Assembly (NCBI GenBank): GCA_026003495.1
Contig: BPHK01000001.1
Coordinates: 558,001-622,000, forward strand
Length of the DNA: 64,000 bases
DNA from: Candidatus Kapaibacterium sp.
GTDB lineage: Bacteria; Bacteroidota; Ignavibacteria; Kapaibacteriales; NICIL-2
Direction: 5' to 3'
In this document: in pieces, positions 25,948 through 34,150 of the stretch
Position numbering within the stretch: position 1 is the stretch's first letter
How the letters are laid out: each line of letters opens with the position of its first letter
Position numbers and translations under genes: made by a program
The notes under the pieces: generated by a model
What the model was told of the DNA's origin: nothing
Database searches by the model: none
The model's input: the letters and a program-made list of their open reading frames with translations, nothing else

Positions 25948-27072
25948 TTAGAGGTTGCCCCGGAGCGCTTGCTCGCGTTCGATCGCTTCGAAGAGCGCTT
26001 TGAAGTTTCCTTTGCCGAACGAGCGTGCACCTTTCCGTTGGATGATCTCGAAAAAGAGCGTTGGCCGATCCTGCACTGGCTTGGTGAAGATTTGGAGCAG
26101 GTAACCTTCGTCGTCGCGGTCCACGAGGATGTTCAAGTCGCGCAGTACCGCGACATCCTCGTCAATTGAGCCGACACGATCGAGCAGGTCATCGTAGTAT
26201 GTCGCTGGTACGCGGAGGAATTCGACACCACGCTTGCGAAGCTCACTGACAGTGAAGACGATGTCATCGGTAGCGAGTGCAACGTGCTGGACGCCTGGAC
26301 CGTGGTAGTACTCGAGGAATTCGTCAATCTGCGATTTCCTCCGCCCTTGTGCCGGTTCGTTGATCGGGAACTTGACGTAGCCAGTGCCATTGGAAACGAC
26401 TTTGCTCATCAGCGCAGAATACTCGGTCGAGATGTCTTTGTCGTCAAAGGTGATGAGCAGCTTGAAGCCGAGAACGTCCTCGTAGAACTTGACCCACTCG
26501 TTCATCTTGCCGAGCTCGACGTTCCCAACGCAGTGATCAACGTACTTGAGGCCAATCGGCGGCGGGGCATAGGTTGTTTCCACCGGCACGTAGCCTGGCA
26601 TGAAGACACCACGATAGTTTTTCCGTTCGACGAACGTGTGGACCGTATCGCCATAGGTCTTGATCGTCGCGACGACAACTTCGCCGTGCTCATCGCGGAG
26701 AACGGTTGGCTCTTGAACGCTTATCGCGCCGCGCTTGGTGGTCTCTTCCCATGCTTTCCGGGCATCCTCGACCCAAAGAGCTAGCACTTTGACGCCATCG
26801 CCGTGGGTGGAGATGTGCTCAGCTATTGGATTGTTCGGATGGTACGGCGTGGTGAGCACAAAGCGAATCTTGCCTTGTTGGAGCACGTAGCTGGCACGGT
26901 CGCGGACACCAGTTTCCAAGCCAGCGTAGGCAGTCAGTTGAAATCCGAAGGCGGTGCGGTAGAAGTATGCCGCTTGTTTTGCATTCCCAACGTAGAACTC
27001 GATGTAGTCGGTGCCGAGGATCGGCAGAAAGTCTTCCTCGACCGTTGCAGTAGGCTTTTCCAGTTCGATCAT
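25948..27072 (-). CDS. hpd: 4-Hydroxyphenylpyruvate dioxygenase
   Basis: HPPD converts 4-hydroxyphenylpyruvate to homogentisate with Fe(II) and oxygen in tyrosine breakdown. The 374-residue product has two VOC-type halves: GTDYIEFYVGNAKQAAYFY in the first, and in the second VDHCVGNV (first Fe His), GPGVQHVALATDDI (second His) and LFFEIIQRKG (Glu ligand), then RSFGKGNFKALFEAIE near the C-terminus. The ATG at 27072 is preferred over the in-frame GTG at 27081; it lies 38 nt from a TAATTTCGC box. No other tyrosine-degradation gene is adjacent. Confidence 0.94.
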   Translation of the reverse strand: MIELEKPTATVEEDFLPILGTDYIEFYVGNAKQAAYFYRTAFGFQLTAYAGLETGVRDRASYVLQQGKIRFVLTTPYHPNNPIAEHISTHGDGVKVLALWVEDARKAWEETTKRGAISVQEPTVLRDEHGEVVVATIKTYGDTVHTFVERKNYRGVFMPGYVPVETTYAPPPIGLKYVDHCVGNVELGKMNEWVKFYEDVLGFKLLITFDDKDISTEYSALMSKVVSNGTGYVKFPINEPAQGRRKSQIDEFLEYYHGPGVQHVALATDDIVFTVSELRKRGVEFLRVPATYYDDLLDRVGSIDEDVAVLRDLNILVDRDDEGYLLQIFTKPVQDRPTLFFEIIQRKGARSFGKGNFKALFEAIEREQALRGNL

Positions 27073-27101
27073 AGCTGGCACTGGTGATAGTGGAACACAC
27101 T

Positions 27102-27110
27102 GCGAAATTA
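27102..27110 (-). promoter_or_regulatory. TAATTTCGC promoter-like box for hpd
   Basis: The minus strand reads TAATTTCGC 38 nt before the ATG at 27072, a one-base variant (T to C) of TAATTTTGC. The MFS gene has the same T to C change at about the same distance (TAGTTTCGC). Confidence 0.4.
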
Positions 27111-27152
27111 CACCGCATTTAATCTACTACGGGCAGCGTTCAGTAGTCGCTG

Positions 27153-27160
27153 TAATTTGC
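27153..27160 (+). promoter_or_regulatory. TAATTTGC promoter-like box for the glycosyltransferase gene
   Basis: TAATTTGC starts 40 nt before the ATG at 27193, back to back with the hpd box on the other strand, so this 120-bp gap seems to hold divergent promoters. Confidence 0.4.
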
Positions 27161-27192
27161 ATGTTTGTCACTACATGAAGAACCCATTGACG

Positions 27193-28386
27193 ATGAGCCA
27201 ACGCCAGCTCGAGCGTTCCATTCTCATTGTGGCGTACCATTTCCCTCCAATGGCAGTTGCAGCCTGTTTGCGCGCGGCGCAGGTCGCGACATTGCTTGCC
27301 GAGCGCGAGTGGAATGTGTGCGTTCTCCATGCTGTGCCTGGCCGCGACGATCCAACCGACGCTTTGTGGGCTGCTGAACTCGAAGCATGCGGTATTGAGC
27401 GTGTTGCGATCGAACCAGTTGCGGTGCCATCACTGGCGCGTAGTTCAATGCTACGGGTCCGAGTGGCATATGGAGTGCGCAGTCTATTCCGTGCAGCGTG
27501 CGACTACTACGCTCGATGGGAGCAGCAGGCACTCAACGCTGCAGAGCGCCGTGCTCGCCAGAAACCGTTCAACCTTGTGCTTGGAATTGCGCCTCCATTG
27601 AGTGTCGCACATGCAGCAGAGGCGATCGCGCGCAGGCTGGGTGTGCCGTTTGCACTCGATCTGGGCGAACGACTCGACCTTCTGGCTCACCGAGCGCCCT
27701 CCTATGCTGGACGCTCGCAGGAGAGCACGATCGAGTACCTTCTCCGCAAGGCGTTCTATGTGACGGTTACCAGTCGGCGTGAGAAAGAACAGCTCCTTCG
27801 TCGGTTCGACGTTCTTACCCACGAAGAAGTCGGCATCCTCCCGCACCGCGTGCAGACGCCGCTTTCGAGTTCACACGTGCATGAAGGACGGCGGCTCTTT
27901 CTCGTTGCCGATGAACTTGCTACTCCGCTGGTGCGGCCTGTCTTGGCAGCGGTGCGTAATCAGCAGAAACTCAAGCTCAGCATCGTTGGGCGCGCCCCGA
28001 AGTCTCTTGGAAAACTTCTCAATACATGGCAGCTTGGCGAGCACGTCCACCACGTCAGTGGGCTTACGTCGAGCCACCTCGATGAATGGATCGCCGCAAG
28101 CGATGGCGCAATTGCGCTGGCAACGCGATGGTGCTCGACGCCAAGCAGCGTCATCGAGCGGATGGTTGGTGCAGGGCTGCCGCTGCTTGCTATCGGTGAA
28201 CTTGCACCTGCGATGGTAGCAGACTTGCCTAACGAACGTATCTACATCGCACCGAAGATTACTGCATCCGCAGTTCGGAGCGCGCTCTCTCGGCTTTTGG
28301 AGATGCAACGAGGAGAGCCGCGTCAGCAGGATGAATCCTTCGAACGCGAATTCTCCCGTCGGCTCGGAATGGTGATGAAACTTTAG
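27193..28386 (+). CDS. GT4-type glycosyltransferase-like protein
   Basis: The 397-residue product begins with ILIVAYHFPPMAVAACLRAAQVA, the typical first strand and loop of GT4-type glycosyltransferases ('AYhFPP...'). A GT-B two-domain layout follows, with the acceptor side up to about 200 and a donor-side strand KLSIVGRAP, then LTSSHLDEWIAASDGAIAL and MVGAGLPLLAIGELA. The normal GT4 EX7E motif is not evident, so donor and activity are unclear. I chose the ATG at 27193; ATG 27175 is possible. The stop overlaps the convergent gene by 4 nt. Confidence 0.65.
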   Translation: MSQRQLERSILIVAYHFPPMAVAACLRAAQVATLLAEREWNVCVLHAVPGRDDPTDALWAAELEACGIERVAIEPVAVPSLARSSMLRVRVAYGVRSLFRAACDYYARWEQQALNAAERRARQKPFNLVLGIAPPLSVAHAAEAIARRLGVPFALDLGERLDLLAHRAPSYAGRSQESTIEYLLRKAFYVTVTSRREKEQLLRRFDVLTHEEVGILPHRVQTPLSSSHVHEGRRLFLVADELATPLVRPVLAAVRNQQKLKLSIVGRAPKSLGKLLNTWQLGEHVHHVSGLTSSHLDEWIAASDGAIALATRWCSTPSSVIERMVGAGLPLLAIGELAPAMVADLPNERIYIAPKITASAVRSALSRLLEMQRGEPRQQDESFEREFSRRLGMVMKL

Positions 28387-28976
28387 GGGGAGACTCCTTC
28401 AGCGACAATGTCGCTTACGAGCACGTGTGCATCGGCGGATCCAAGTGGCTCGATGATGGTCTGTGAAGTTGCAGGGTGCCTGGTGCGAAAGGGACCAAAG
28501 ACACTACATCCAATCGCAATGCGCGATTCCATACCCTCATGCTCGACGGCGATTCTCAGCGATCGCGAGGGCTCGTAGCGGAGCGTATCGGTTTGGACAA
28601 GCAGCGTGCTTCCATCTACGATGCGAGTGCCGGTGCGATCGAAGATGAGCGCGATGCCTTCGTCTCCCTTCGTGGAAAGGTTATGCTCTGTTGTTCGCAT
28701 GCGGATGCGGATACCCTCGAGTGCTCCACCACCGCTCAAGACCATCGCCATTCGAACCTGCGTGTGTGAAGGATCTGCAAGCACAACCCGCGGTGTGCCA
28801 TGGATGCGGATACTATGCGAGTTTTCTTTTACGACTGCAGTGCGTTCCCCCCGGTACCACACGCGGAGCGGAACGGTCGTATCCTCGTTGAGCCAGAACC
28901 GAAAGGGGTCGGACGTCCCGAGCTGCCAAACAGCGATCGGTGTCGCCAGAGTGAGGAGAAAGAGCGCTACTGCCAT
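28383..28976 (-). CDS. Hypothetical protein with N-terminal signal or anchor
   Basis: I do not recognise this 197-residue product. It starts with a hydrophobic segment (MAVALFLLTLATPIAVWQL) fit for a membrane anchor or signal peptide. The rest is mostly beta and polar (RVWYRGERTAVVKENSHSIR, IRMRTTEHNLSTKGDEGIAL). The ATG at 28976 overlaps the TGA of the upstream gene (TGATG), so it is translationally coupled to the barrel-like lipoprotein. The two genes probably act together in the envelope. The 3' end overlaps the convergent glycosyltransferase by 4 nt. Confidence 0.6.
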   Translation of the reverse strand: MAVALFLLTLATPIAVWQLGTSDPFRFWLNEDTTVPLRVWYRGERTAVVKENSHSIRIHGTPRVVLADPSHTQVRMAMVLSGGGALEGIRIRMRTTEHNLSTKGDEGIALIFDRTGTRIVDGSTLLVQTDTLRYEPSRSLRIAVEHEGMESRIAIGCSVFGPFRTRHPATSQTIIEPLGSADAHVLVSDIVAEGVSP

Positions 28977-30361
28977 CACTGCACCGCTCGATTGTATCTG
29001 AGCTGACTGGGACGGAAGAGCTCTTCGGCAATGCCTATGCTGATGCCGAGGTACGCGATGTCAAAGCCCAAAATGGTCGCATCCACGACATCCCGAATAG
29101 TTCCTCGATTGACGGTGAAGCCTGCACTGGAAATGTACCCAACGGAAATGCCAACTGGTAGCCATTCGAGTGCACCAATATGCAGGGTCGCAGCAACCTG
29201 CCACATCGAGTGGGGGAAGTAGGAATACATCGCAAACGACTCTACCGTAAGACGACTGTCACCGAACGGGAGCCAGTACCCAATGCGCAGTGGGAGCACG
29301 CCATAGCCGAAGCCGACTGCATCCTGAAGTGTCTGCTTCTGACGGAAGGCAAAGACAACGTTGAACAGGTCCACACCCGCACAGATGCGGTTGTCCGCGA
29401 TCGGGAGGGCGATTGTCGTCGGGGCTACTTGCAGTTGGAATCCAATGCTTGGTTGCTGCGAGTTTGCAGGGGCGCCACTCAAAAGCAGGAACGGTGTCAA
29501 GCGGAGTGCTCCGATGTTCCAGGACGAATGTTCGTGGTCGTCCCACTGACGACGCAGTTCGCGCGGGTGGTTGAGAAAATCCAGCACTGAAGTGCCCAAT
29601 CCCAGATATGGCTGGACAAGGCTCTGCTGCTCGATACTGCGGGCGATGAGCAATCCAGCATACGTGCGGATGTTCAGTCCGCCGATCGAGCCAACATCCA
29701 GTGAGCCAGCAAGATTCAGGTACTGTGATGGAAGAAAGCCAAACCCCGCTGCCGCAGTAACTGCGACGTACGGAATTTCTTCGCGCAGGTAGAAACGCTT
29801 CCGAATGTACAGTGGGAACACGCCGACGACTGCGCGACTGTTATTAGCTTCGAGCTGAAAAATCTCACCAAGCGATGTTCCCACCGACCACGTTGGCGCA
29901 TCATCGAACCAGTAGAGCGGCATCTCCAGAATACCGAAGCGGTAGAGGCTACCTGTCAGCAGCGCTGACTTCGGGCGAATCTCGGAGCTGAACGCTTCGT
30001 TCGGATCGAGGTAGATGCCGAAGATTCCGCCACCAACGCCACGATCACTTGAGGCAGTCGCAAGCAGTCCAACTGTTTCGAACGCCCCGAAGCGAATGAA
30101 ATTCGGATAGTGCCGCTCCGTTGTTGAATCGTACTGCTCGATTCGGCGCGTTGCCGTGATCGCCCGATCGGATGGATAGATGATGCCGCGCTCACCGGGT
30201 GCGTTGCGATACGTGGTCTGCTGCGTGGTATCACGGACTGTGATGGTGTACTTATCCTGCTCCGTTCGAGTGAGGATGGCACGCAGGGAGAGCGTCGAAC
30301 ACCCTTCGATAGAGAGTACCGCAATGGGTAAAGCAAGCAGCACAAGCGCTCGCTGCGTCAT
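28976..30361 (-). CDS. Lipoprotein with beta-barrel-like body, unknown function
   Basis: The 461-residue product has a leader ending SIEGC (Cys21), a likely lipobox. A region with QTTYRNAPGERGIIYPSDR follows, then from about residue 90 a run of amphipathic strands rich in aromatic and Gly residues (RFGAFETVGLLATAS, YLGLGTSVLDFL, LRIGYWLPFGDS, GALEWLPVGISVGYISSAGF) as in outer-membrane barrels. I do not recognise a family. A TATTTTTGC box lies 40 nt upstream and the next gene is coupled at its 3' end (TGATG). Confidence 0.6.
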   Translation of the reverse strand: MTQRALVLLALPIAVLSIEGCSTLSLRAILTRTEQDKYTITVRDTTQQTTYRNAPGERGIIYPSDRAITATRRIEQYDSTTERHYPNFIRFGAFETVGLLATASSDRGVGGGIFGIYLDPNEAFSSEIRPKSALLTGSLYRFGILEMPLYWFDDAPTWSVGTSLGEIFQLEANNSRAVVGVFPLYIRKRFYLREEIPYVAVTAAAGFGFLPSQYLNLAGSLDVGSIGGLNIRTYAGLLIARSIEQQSLVQPYLGLGTSVLDFLNHPRELRRQWDDHEHSSWNIGALRLTPFLLLSGAPANSQQPSIGFQLQVAPTTIALPIADNRICAGVDLFNVVFAFRQKQTLQDAVGFGYGVLPLRIGYWLPFGDSRLTVESFAMYSYFPHSMWQVAATLHIGALEWLPVGISVGYISSAGFTVNRGTIRDVVDATILGFDIAYLGISIGIAEELFRPSQLRYNRAVQ

Positions 30362-30392
30362 CAGCTGTTCTGGGGTAAGTCAACAATGCTGG

Positions 30393-30401
30393 GCAAAAAT
30401 A
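30393..30401 (-). promoter_or_regulatory. TATTTTTGC promoter box for the barrel-like lipoprotein
   Basis: The minus strand reads TATTTTTGC 40 nt before the ATG at 30361, in the short gap after the MFS gene. Confidence 0.5.
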
Positions 30402-30420
30402 GCAGGAGGCATCGAGCGTA

Positions 30421-31569
30421 CTACTCCATGCCGTGCAGCGGCAGCGCGAGCACAAATAAACAGGCAAAACCGATCAGGCCAGCGGCGACGTAGGGCACTT
30501 CGTGGCGTACTCCGTAGAGTCCCATCCCCACAATCGGACCAACGATGCGCGCAAGCGATGCTGCCGATTGGGATAGACCGAGAATCGCACCCTGAGAACT
30601 GGCATCTGCTGATAGAGAAAGCAGCGCATTCAACGTTGGCGTGACAAGGGCCGAGCCAACGGCGATTTCTCCCAGCGTCGCGACGACAAGCGCGCTCGAT
30701 GGCATCCACGGCAGCGCGAGCATACCAACGGCGAAGAGCCCTAACCCTCCGCTGAGCAGGTTTTTCTCGCCGAACGTCTTGACAAGTTTTCCAATCGCGC
30801 CGCCTTGTATTGCTGAGCCGATCAGGCCAGTGAGTGCAAAGACACCACCGATTGCATCCTCACGCCAGCAGAATCGTTCGTTAGCGAAGAGCGCAAAGGT
30901 GATTTGCATCATCACGAAGGCAAACCAGTACGCGAAACTGAGCAGGACAAGCCGACGTTGCTGCGGATGCGTCAATGCAGTACGGACCGTTGTACCGAAG
31001 GAGGGGCGTTGAGCGAGTGCATAGCGCTGCGGCTCTGGAAGACGAACCCATGCCAGCAGGGCATTGAGCAAACTCAGCACGCAGGGGACGTACCCGACAG
31101 CAGCGATCCCGAACTGCGCTTTCAAAAAACCGCCGAGCGCAGGACCAACGATAAACCCAAGACCAAAGGCTGCGCCGATCAGTCCGAGCGATCGCGCGCG
31201 ATCGGCACCGCTGGTGGTATCGGCGATGTACGCTTGAGCGACGCTGATGTTCGATGCGCCAATTCCGTTGAGCATCCGCGAAGCAATCAAGGTAGCAAGT
31301 GTTCGGGCATTGGCAAAGAGTGCATAGCCAGCTGCATTGATCACAATGCACGTTAGGAGAATCGGGCGGCGACCGATCCGATCGCTCCATCGGCCGAGAA
31401 TCGGCGACCACAGCAGCGTCATCAGTGAGAAGCTTGCAGCAATAAGCCCGATTTCGAGCTGGCTGGCGCCGAGGTCACGTGCGTAGAGCGGAAGCACCGG
31501 CAGAATGATCCCAAAACCGATCAGATCGAGCAAAACTGTCAGGAAGAGGATCGCCAGCGGAGAGTTCAT
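30421..31569 (-). CDS. MFS transporter (TetA-like drug:proton antiporter family)
   Basis: The 382-residue inner-membrane protein has about 12 hydrophobic helices. The N-terminus LLDLIGFGIILPVLPLYARDLGAS is typical of the DHA1/TetA group. Motif A is GRWSDRIGRRP (about residues 60-70), and a GPALGGFL motif C-like stretch sits in helix 5. Substrate cannot be told; homologues export tetracycline or other small compounds. A TAGTTTCGC box lies 37 nt upstream. The gene follows the flagellin terminator on the same strand and is unlikely to be functionally tied to flagellin. Confidence 0.88.
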   Translation of the reverse strand: MNSPLAILFLTVLLDLIGFGIILPVLPLYARDLGASQLEIGLIAASFSLMTLLWSPILGRWSDRIGRRPILLTCIVINAAGYALFANARTLATLIASRMLNGIGASNISVAQAYIADTTSGADRARSLGLIGAAFGLGFIVGPALGGFLKAQFGIAAVGYVPCVLSLLNALLAWVRLPEPQRYALAQRPSFGTTVRTALTHPQQRRLVLLSFAYWFAFVMMQITFALFANERFCWREDAIGGVFALTGLIGSAIQGGAIGKLVKTFGEKNLLSGGLGLFAVGMLALPWMPSSALVVATLGEIAVGSALVTPTLNALLSLSADASSQGAILGLSQSAASLARIVGPIVGMGLYGVRHEVPYVAAGLIGFACLFVLALPLHGME

Positions 31570-31597
31570 CGTATGGACTGTCGTCAGTGAACACTAT

Positions 31598-31606
31598 GCG
31601 AAACTA
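31598..31606 (-). promoter_or_regulatory. TAGTTTCGC promoter-like box for the MFS gene
   Basis: The minus strand reads TAGTTTCGC 37 nt before the ATG at 31569 and just after the flagellin terminator. It carries the same T to C variant as the hpd box. Confidence 0.35.
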
Positions 31607-31611
31607 TGAAC

Positions 31612-31640
31612 GCAAAACGCCCGCCGAAGGGGCGAGCGTT
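31612..31640 (-). terminator. Rho-independent terminator of the flagellin gene
   Basis: On the minus strand ACGCTCGCC and GGCGGGCGT form an 8-9 bp stem (one G-T pair) over a CCTTC loop, followed by TTTTGCGTT. It lies 38 nt after the flagellin stop. Confidence 0.7.
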
Positions 31641-31677
31641 CCGCAAGGTGCGTACCCGTAGAGAACTGGTGCCGTGC

Positions 31678-32610
31678 TTATCCGCGGAGCAGTTGGAGGA
31701 AGGTCTGCGGTGTTTGGTTTGCTTGGGCCAGCGAAATAATCGAAGCTTGTTGGAGAAATTGCGAGCGGATAAGCTCGAGCTGCTCTTTGGCAACGTCTGC
31801 GTCTTCGATGCGCGAAATGGCAGCGTTGTAGTTGGTGATTTGTGATTTGAGCGCATCTTCCTGCGAAGTGAGACGGTTGGCGATGCCGCCCAGATACGAT
31901 GCAACTTTGCTGACGTTGGTCAGTGCTATCGAGATACTTGTCAGCGTTGTCTGGATTACTGAAAAGTCGAAAATTCCAAGATTGGTGGCAGAAACGTCGT
32001 TGAGCGAAGCCAAGCTCAAGCCCGTCACCCCAGCAAAATTTAGCGAGACGAGTCGTAGATCAAAGTTGTTCGAGGGGATGTTGAGTTCAGGGTTGCTCGT
32101 CGAAAGATCAATGCCCAACGTCAGGAGTGTGTTGTCGGCACGCGACCCTATGACGAAGCTCGCTGTGAAGGTGCCGTCGAGCAGTTGTCGGCCAGCGAAG
32201 ACAGTCGAATCAACGATTGTCTGGATCTGCTGGGCGAAGCGATACGCTGCTTTAGCGAGCGCGACTTTTTCATCAGTCCCCATTGCGCCGGAGGCGGCTG
32301 ACGCCACCGCTTCCTTGATCTGCATGATCAGGTTCGTGATGTTGTCGAGCCCGTCTTGGGCGATGTTGGTGACGTTCGTTGCATCGCCGACGGCATTGAG
32401 TGCAGCCTTGAGCGAGCTATTCCGTTCGCCGAGTGAACGGACGGTAATGTAGCCCGCAACGTCATCGGCAGCAGAGTTGATCCGTTTGCCCGTCGAGAGT
32501 CGAAGCTGGCGGAGAGCGATGCTGCGGTTGGCAGTATCGAGGGCATTGTAGGCGTTTTCCGCCGCAGTGTTGGTGCGTATCCGTGCACCGTTGGTGATCG
32601 CAGAAGGCAT
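31678..32610 (-). CDS. fliC: Flagellin
   Basis: The 310-residue product has conserved D0/D1 ends of flagellin: an N-terminal helix with ALDTANRSIALRQLRLSTGKRINSA split by normal spacing, then DDVAGYITVRSLGERNSS. The C-terminal half has the helix AAISRIEDADVAKEQLELIR and the tail QASIISLAQANQTPQTFLQL. The middle is short, so the surface D2/D3 domains are minimal. GGAGG sits just before the ATG at 32610. A sigma-28-type promoter lies at 32714-32741 and a terminator follows the gene. No other flagellar gene is in this window. It is exported through the flagellar type III route, not T9SS. Confidence 0.93.
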   Translation of the reverse strand: MPSAITNGARIRTNTAAENAYNALDTANRSIALRQLRLSTGKRINSAADDVAGYITVRSLGERNSSLKAALNAVGDATNVTNIAQDGLDNITNLIMQIKEAVASAASGAMGTDEKVALAKAAYRFAQQIQTIVDSTVFAGRQLLDGTFTASFVIGSRADNTLLTLGIDLSTSNPELNIPSNNFDLRLVSLNFAGVTGLSLASLNDVSATNLGIFDFSVIQTTLTSISIALTNVSKVASYLGGIANRLTSQEDALKSQITNYNAAISRIEDADVAKEQLELIRSQFLQQASIISLAQANQTPQTFLQLLRG

Positions 32611-32647
32611 TGTACCTCCGTGTATGGTTTCTGCGTTCGTCCTTGAT

Positions 32648-32663
32648 CGCACGCCTTCGTGCG
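32648..32663 (-). ncRNA. Stem-loop in the flagellin 5' leader
   Basis: CGCACG and CGTGCG form a perfect 6-bp hairpin with a 4-nt loop about 38-53 nt before the flagellin ATG, inside the leader expected from the sigma-28 promoter. It may affect mRNA stability or translation. This is a structural element and not a separate RNA gene. Confidence 0.35.
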
Positions 32664-32713
32664 CTCCTTGAGTCGCAGGGAAGGGTGCAGCGCGAGCTAT
32701 TGCTCGGATGCAT

Positions 32714-32741
32714 GTATCGGCAGCACTGCAGAAAAACTTTA
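32714..32741 (-). promoter_or_regulatory. Sigma-28 (FliA) promoter of flagellin
   Basis: The minus strand reads TAAAGTTT, 12 nt, then GCCGATAC. The known sigma-28 consensus is TAAAGTTT-N11-GCCGATAA, so both boxes match with one base change in the -10 and one extra spacer base. The start site would fall about 90-95 nt before the ATG. Confidence 0.8.
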
Positions 32742-32761
32742 GCCGGGCACTGCTCCTGCTC

Positions 32762-32769
32762 TAATTTTG
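32762..32769 (+). promoter_or_regulatory. TAATTTTG promoter box for the cyclase-family gene
   Basis: TAATTTTGC begins 37 nt before the GTG at 32799 and only 20 bp from the sigma-28 -35 region on the other strand. TTTAG lies 19 nt upstream and could be a -33-like element. Confidence 0.55.
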
Positions 32770-32798
32770 CATCCGAAGAACACAACATCTGCGCCAGT

Positions 32799-33542
32799 GT
32801 GTATGCAGTCATAGAGCATCGCGGGCAGCGCTGGTCGGTCGAACTGGATCGGCCGCTCAACATTACGCTGCCACTACGGAGAAACTCCAGCAATCGCCGT
32901 GCCTATTTTCTCCCACCATCTCAAATCGCTCCAGTTCGCATGCAGGGTTTTATCGGCTCAATTGCTGAGGGCGGCACAGTCAATTGCGATCAGATTGTGC
33001 TCTCTCCCCATGGCAATGGCACTCATACGGAATGTCTCCGCCATGTTGCCGATGTCCCGTTGTGGATCGCGGACGCGCCGAGATCCTTTCTCGTGCTGGG
33101 GCAGCTGCTGACGATACAACCCACGGCAGAAGCTACGATCACAGCGGTTCAACTTGCAGCGATAGGTCAAGTGGAAGGGGTATCTGCAGCTATCCTGCGC
33201 ACGCTTCCGAACGACTCTGCTAAAGCCGATAGGGATTGGTCTGGTACCAATCCACCGTACCTTACCGAAGAGGCAGCGCAGTTGCTTGTCGAACGTGGAA
33301 TCGAGCATTTGCTTGTTGATTTGCCTTCGATCGATCCTGAGTCCGATGGCGGAGCACTCCGCGCACACCGGGCATTCTGGGATGCAGCTGGGGCATCTCG
33401 ACTGCACGCAACGATCACGGAACTGTGCTACATTCCAGATGCAATCGCTGATGGGTTCTACCTTGTTCAACTTGGCATCTTGCCACTGGAGAGCGACGCA
33501 TCACCATCGCACGTTGTGTTGTACCCTGCACAGCGCTTGTAA
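32799..33542 (+). CDS. Cyclase-family metal-dependent hydrolase (kynurenine formamidase-like)
   Basis: The 247-residue product has the family metal motif as SPHGNGTHTE (about residues 68-77), the counterpart of HxGTHxDxPxH, though the first His-x-Gly is displaced and the later Asp/His pair reads ECLRHV. Downstream LLVDLPSIDPESDGGALRAHRAFW matches the second conserved block. The family includes arylformamidases and polyketide-type cyclases; the substrate is not known. No ATG fits: upstream ATGs precede the promoter box, so I start at GTG 32799, 37 nt after TAATTTTGC. maf begins 2 nt after the stop, suggesting an operon cyclase-maf-TauE. Confidence 0.8.
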   Translation: MYAVIEHRGQRWSVELDRPLNITLPLRRNSSNRRAYFLPPSQIAPVRMQGFIGSIAEGGTVNCDQIVLSPHGNGTHTECLRHVADVPLWIADAPRSFLVLGQLLTIQPTAEATITAVQLAAIGQVEGVSAAILRTLPNDSAKADRDWSGTNPPYLTEEAAQLLVERGIEHLLVDLPSIDPESDGGALRAHRAFWDAAGASRLHATITELCYIPDAIADGFYLVQLGILPLESDASPSHVVLYPAQRL

Positions 33543-33544
33543 CG

Positions 33545-34150
33545 ATGGGTACCTGCGCGAATGTTTTGGTTGGTCTGTCGGCTCCTGTGATCCTTGCGTC
33601 GAGTTCGCCGCGGAGGAAGCAGCTCCTTGGTATGCTGGGCATCGAGGCAGCGATTATCCCTGCAGCAATTGATGAAGATGGGTTCGAACATCTACCGCCG
33701 CGTCGCATGGTGGAAGAACTTGCATTTCGCAAAGCCTCGGTTGTGCAGAGGCACTATCCTGAGGCGATTATCATCGGTGCCGATACAACCGTTGTCCTCG
33801 ATGGGAAGGTGCTCAACAAGCCCTGCGACGCCGAACATGCACGCGCGATGCTCGGTGCCCTAAGTGGGCGGACACACACCGTCATCACTGGCGTTGCGGT
33901 GCTCTGGCGATCGTTGCGATTTGTCGACAGCCGGAGCACGCGCGTTACTTTCCGATCGCTGAGCGACGAAGAGATTGAAACGTATGTTGCCACCGGTGCA
34001 CCGCTTGACAAAGCAGGTGGGTACGGCATCCAGGATGACTGTGGCGCTGTGTTCGTCGAGTCTATCGAAGGGTGCTACTATACCGTCGTAGGACTGCCGG
34101 TAGAGTTGCTCTATCGGATGCTGCGCCTCCTGACTCAGTGCAAGCAATGA
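33545..34150 (+). CDS. maf: Maf-family nucleotide pyrophosphatase
   Basis: Maf proteins hydrolyse non-canonical or canonical NTPs (dTTP/UTP type or m7GTP type) to monophosphates. The 201-residue product has the signature VILASSSPRRKQLLGMLG near residues 14-31, the IGADTTVVLDGKVLNKP block near 80, and KAGGYGIQDDCGAVFVESIEG near 165. GYGIQ suggests the YhdE (dTTP/UTPase) branch. It starts 2 nt after the cyclase gene and its stop overlaps the next start (ATGA). Confidence 0.92.
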   Translation: MGTCANVLVGLSAPVILASSSPRRKQLLGMLGIEAAIIPAAIDEDGFEHLPPRRMVEELAFRKASVVQRHYPEAIIIGADTTVVLDGKVLNKPCDAEHARAMLGALSGRTHTVITGVAVLWRSLRFVDSRSTRVTFRSLSDEEIETYVATGAPLDKAGGYGIQDDCGAVFVESIEGCYYTVVGLPVELLYRMLRLLTQCKQ

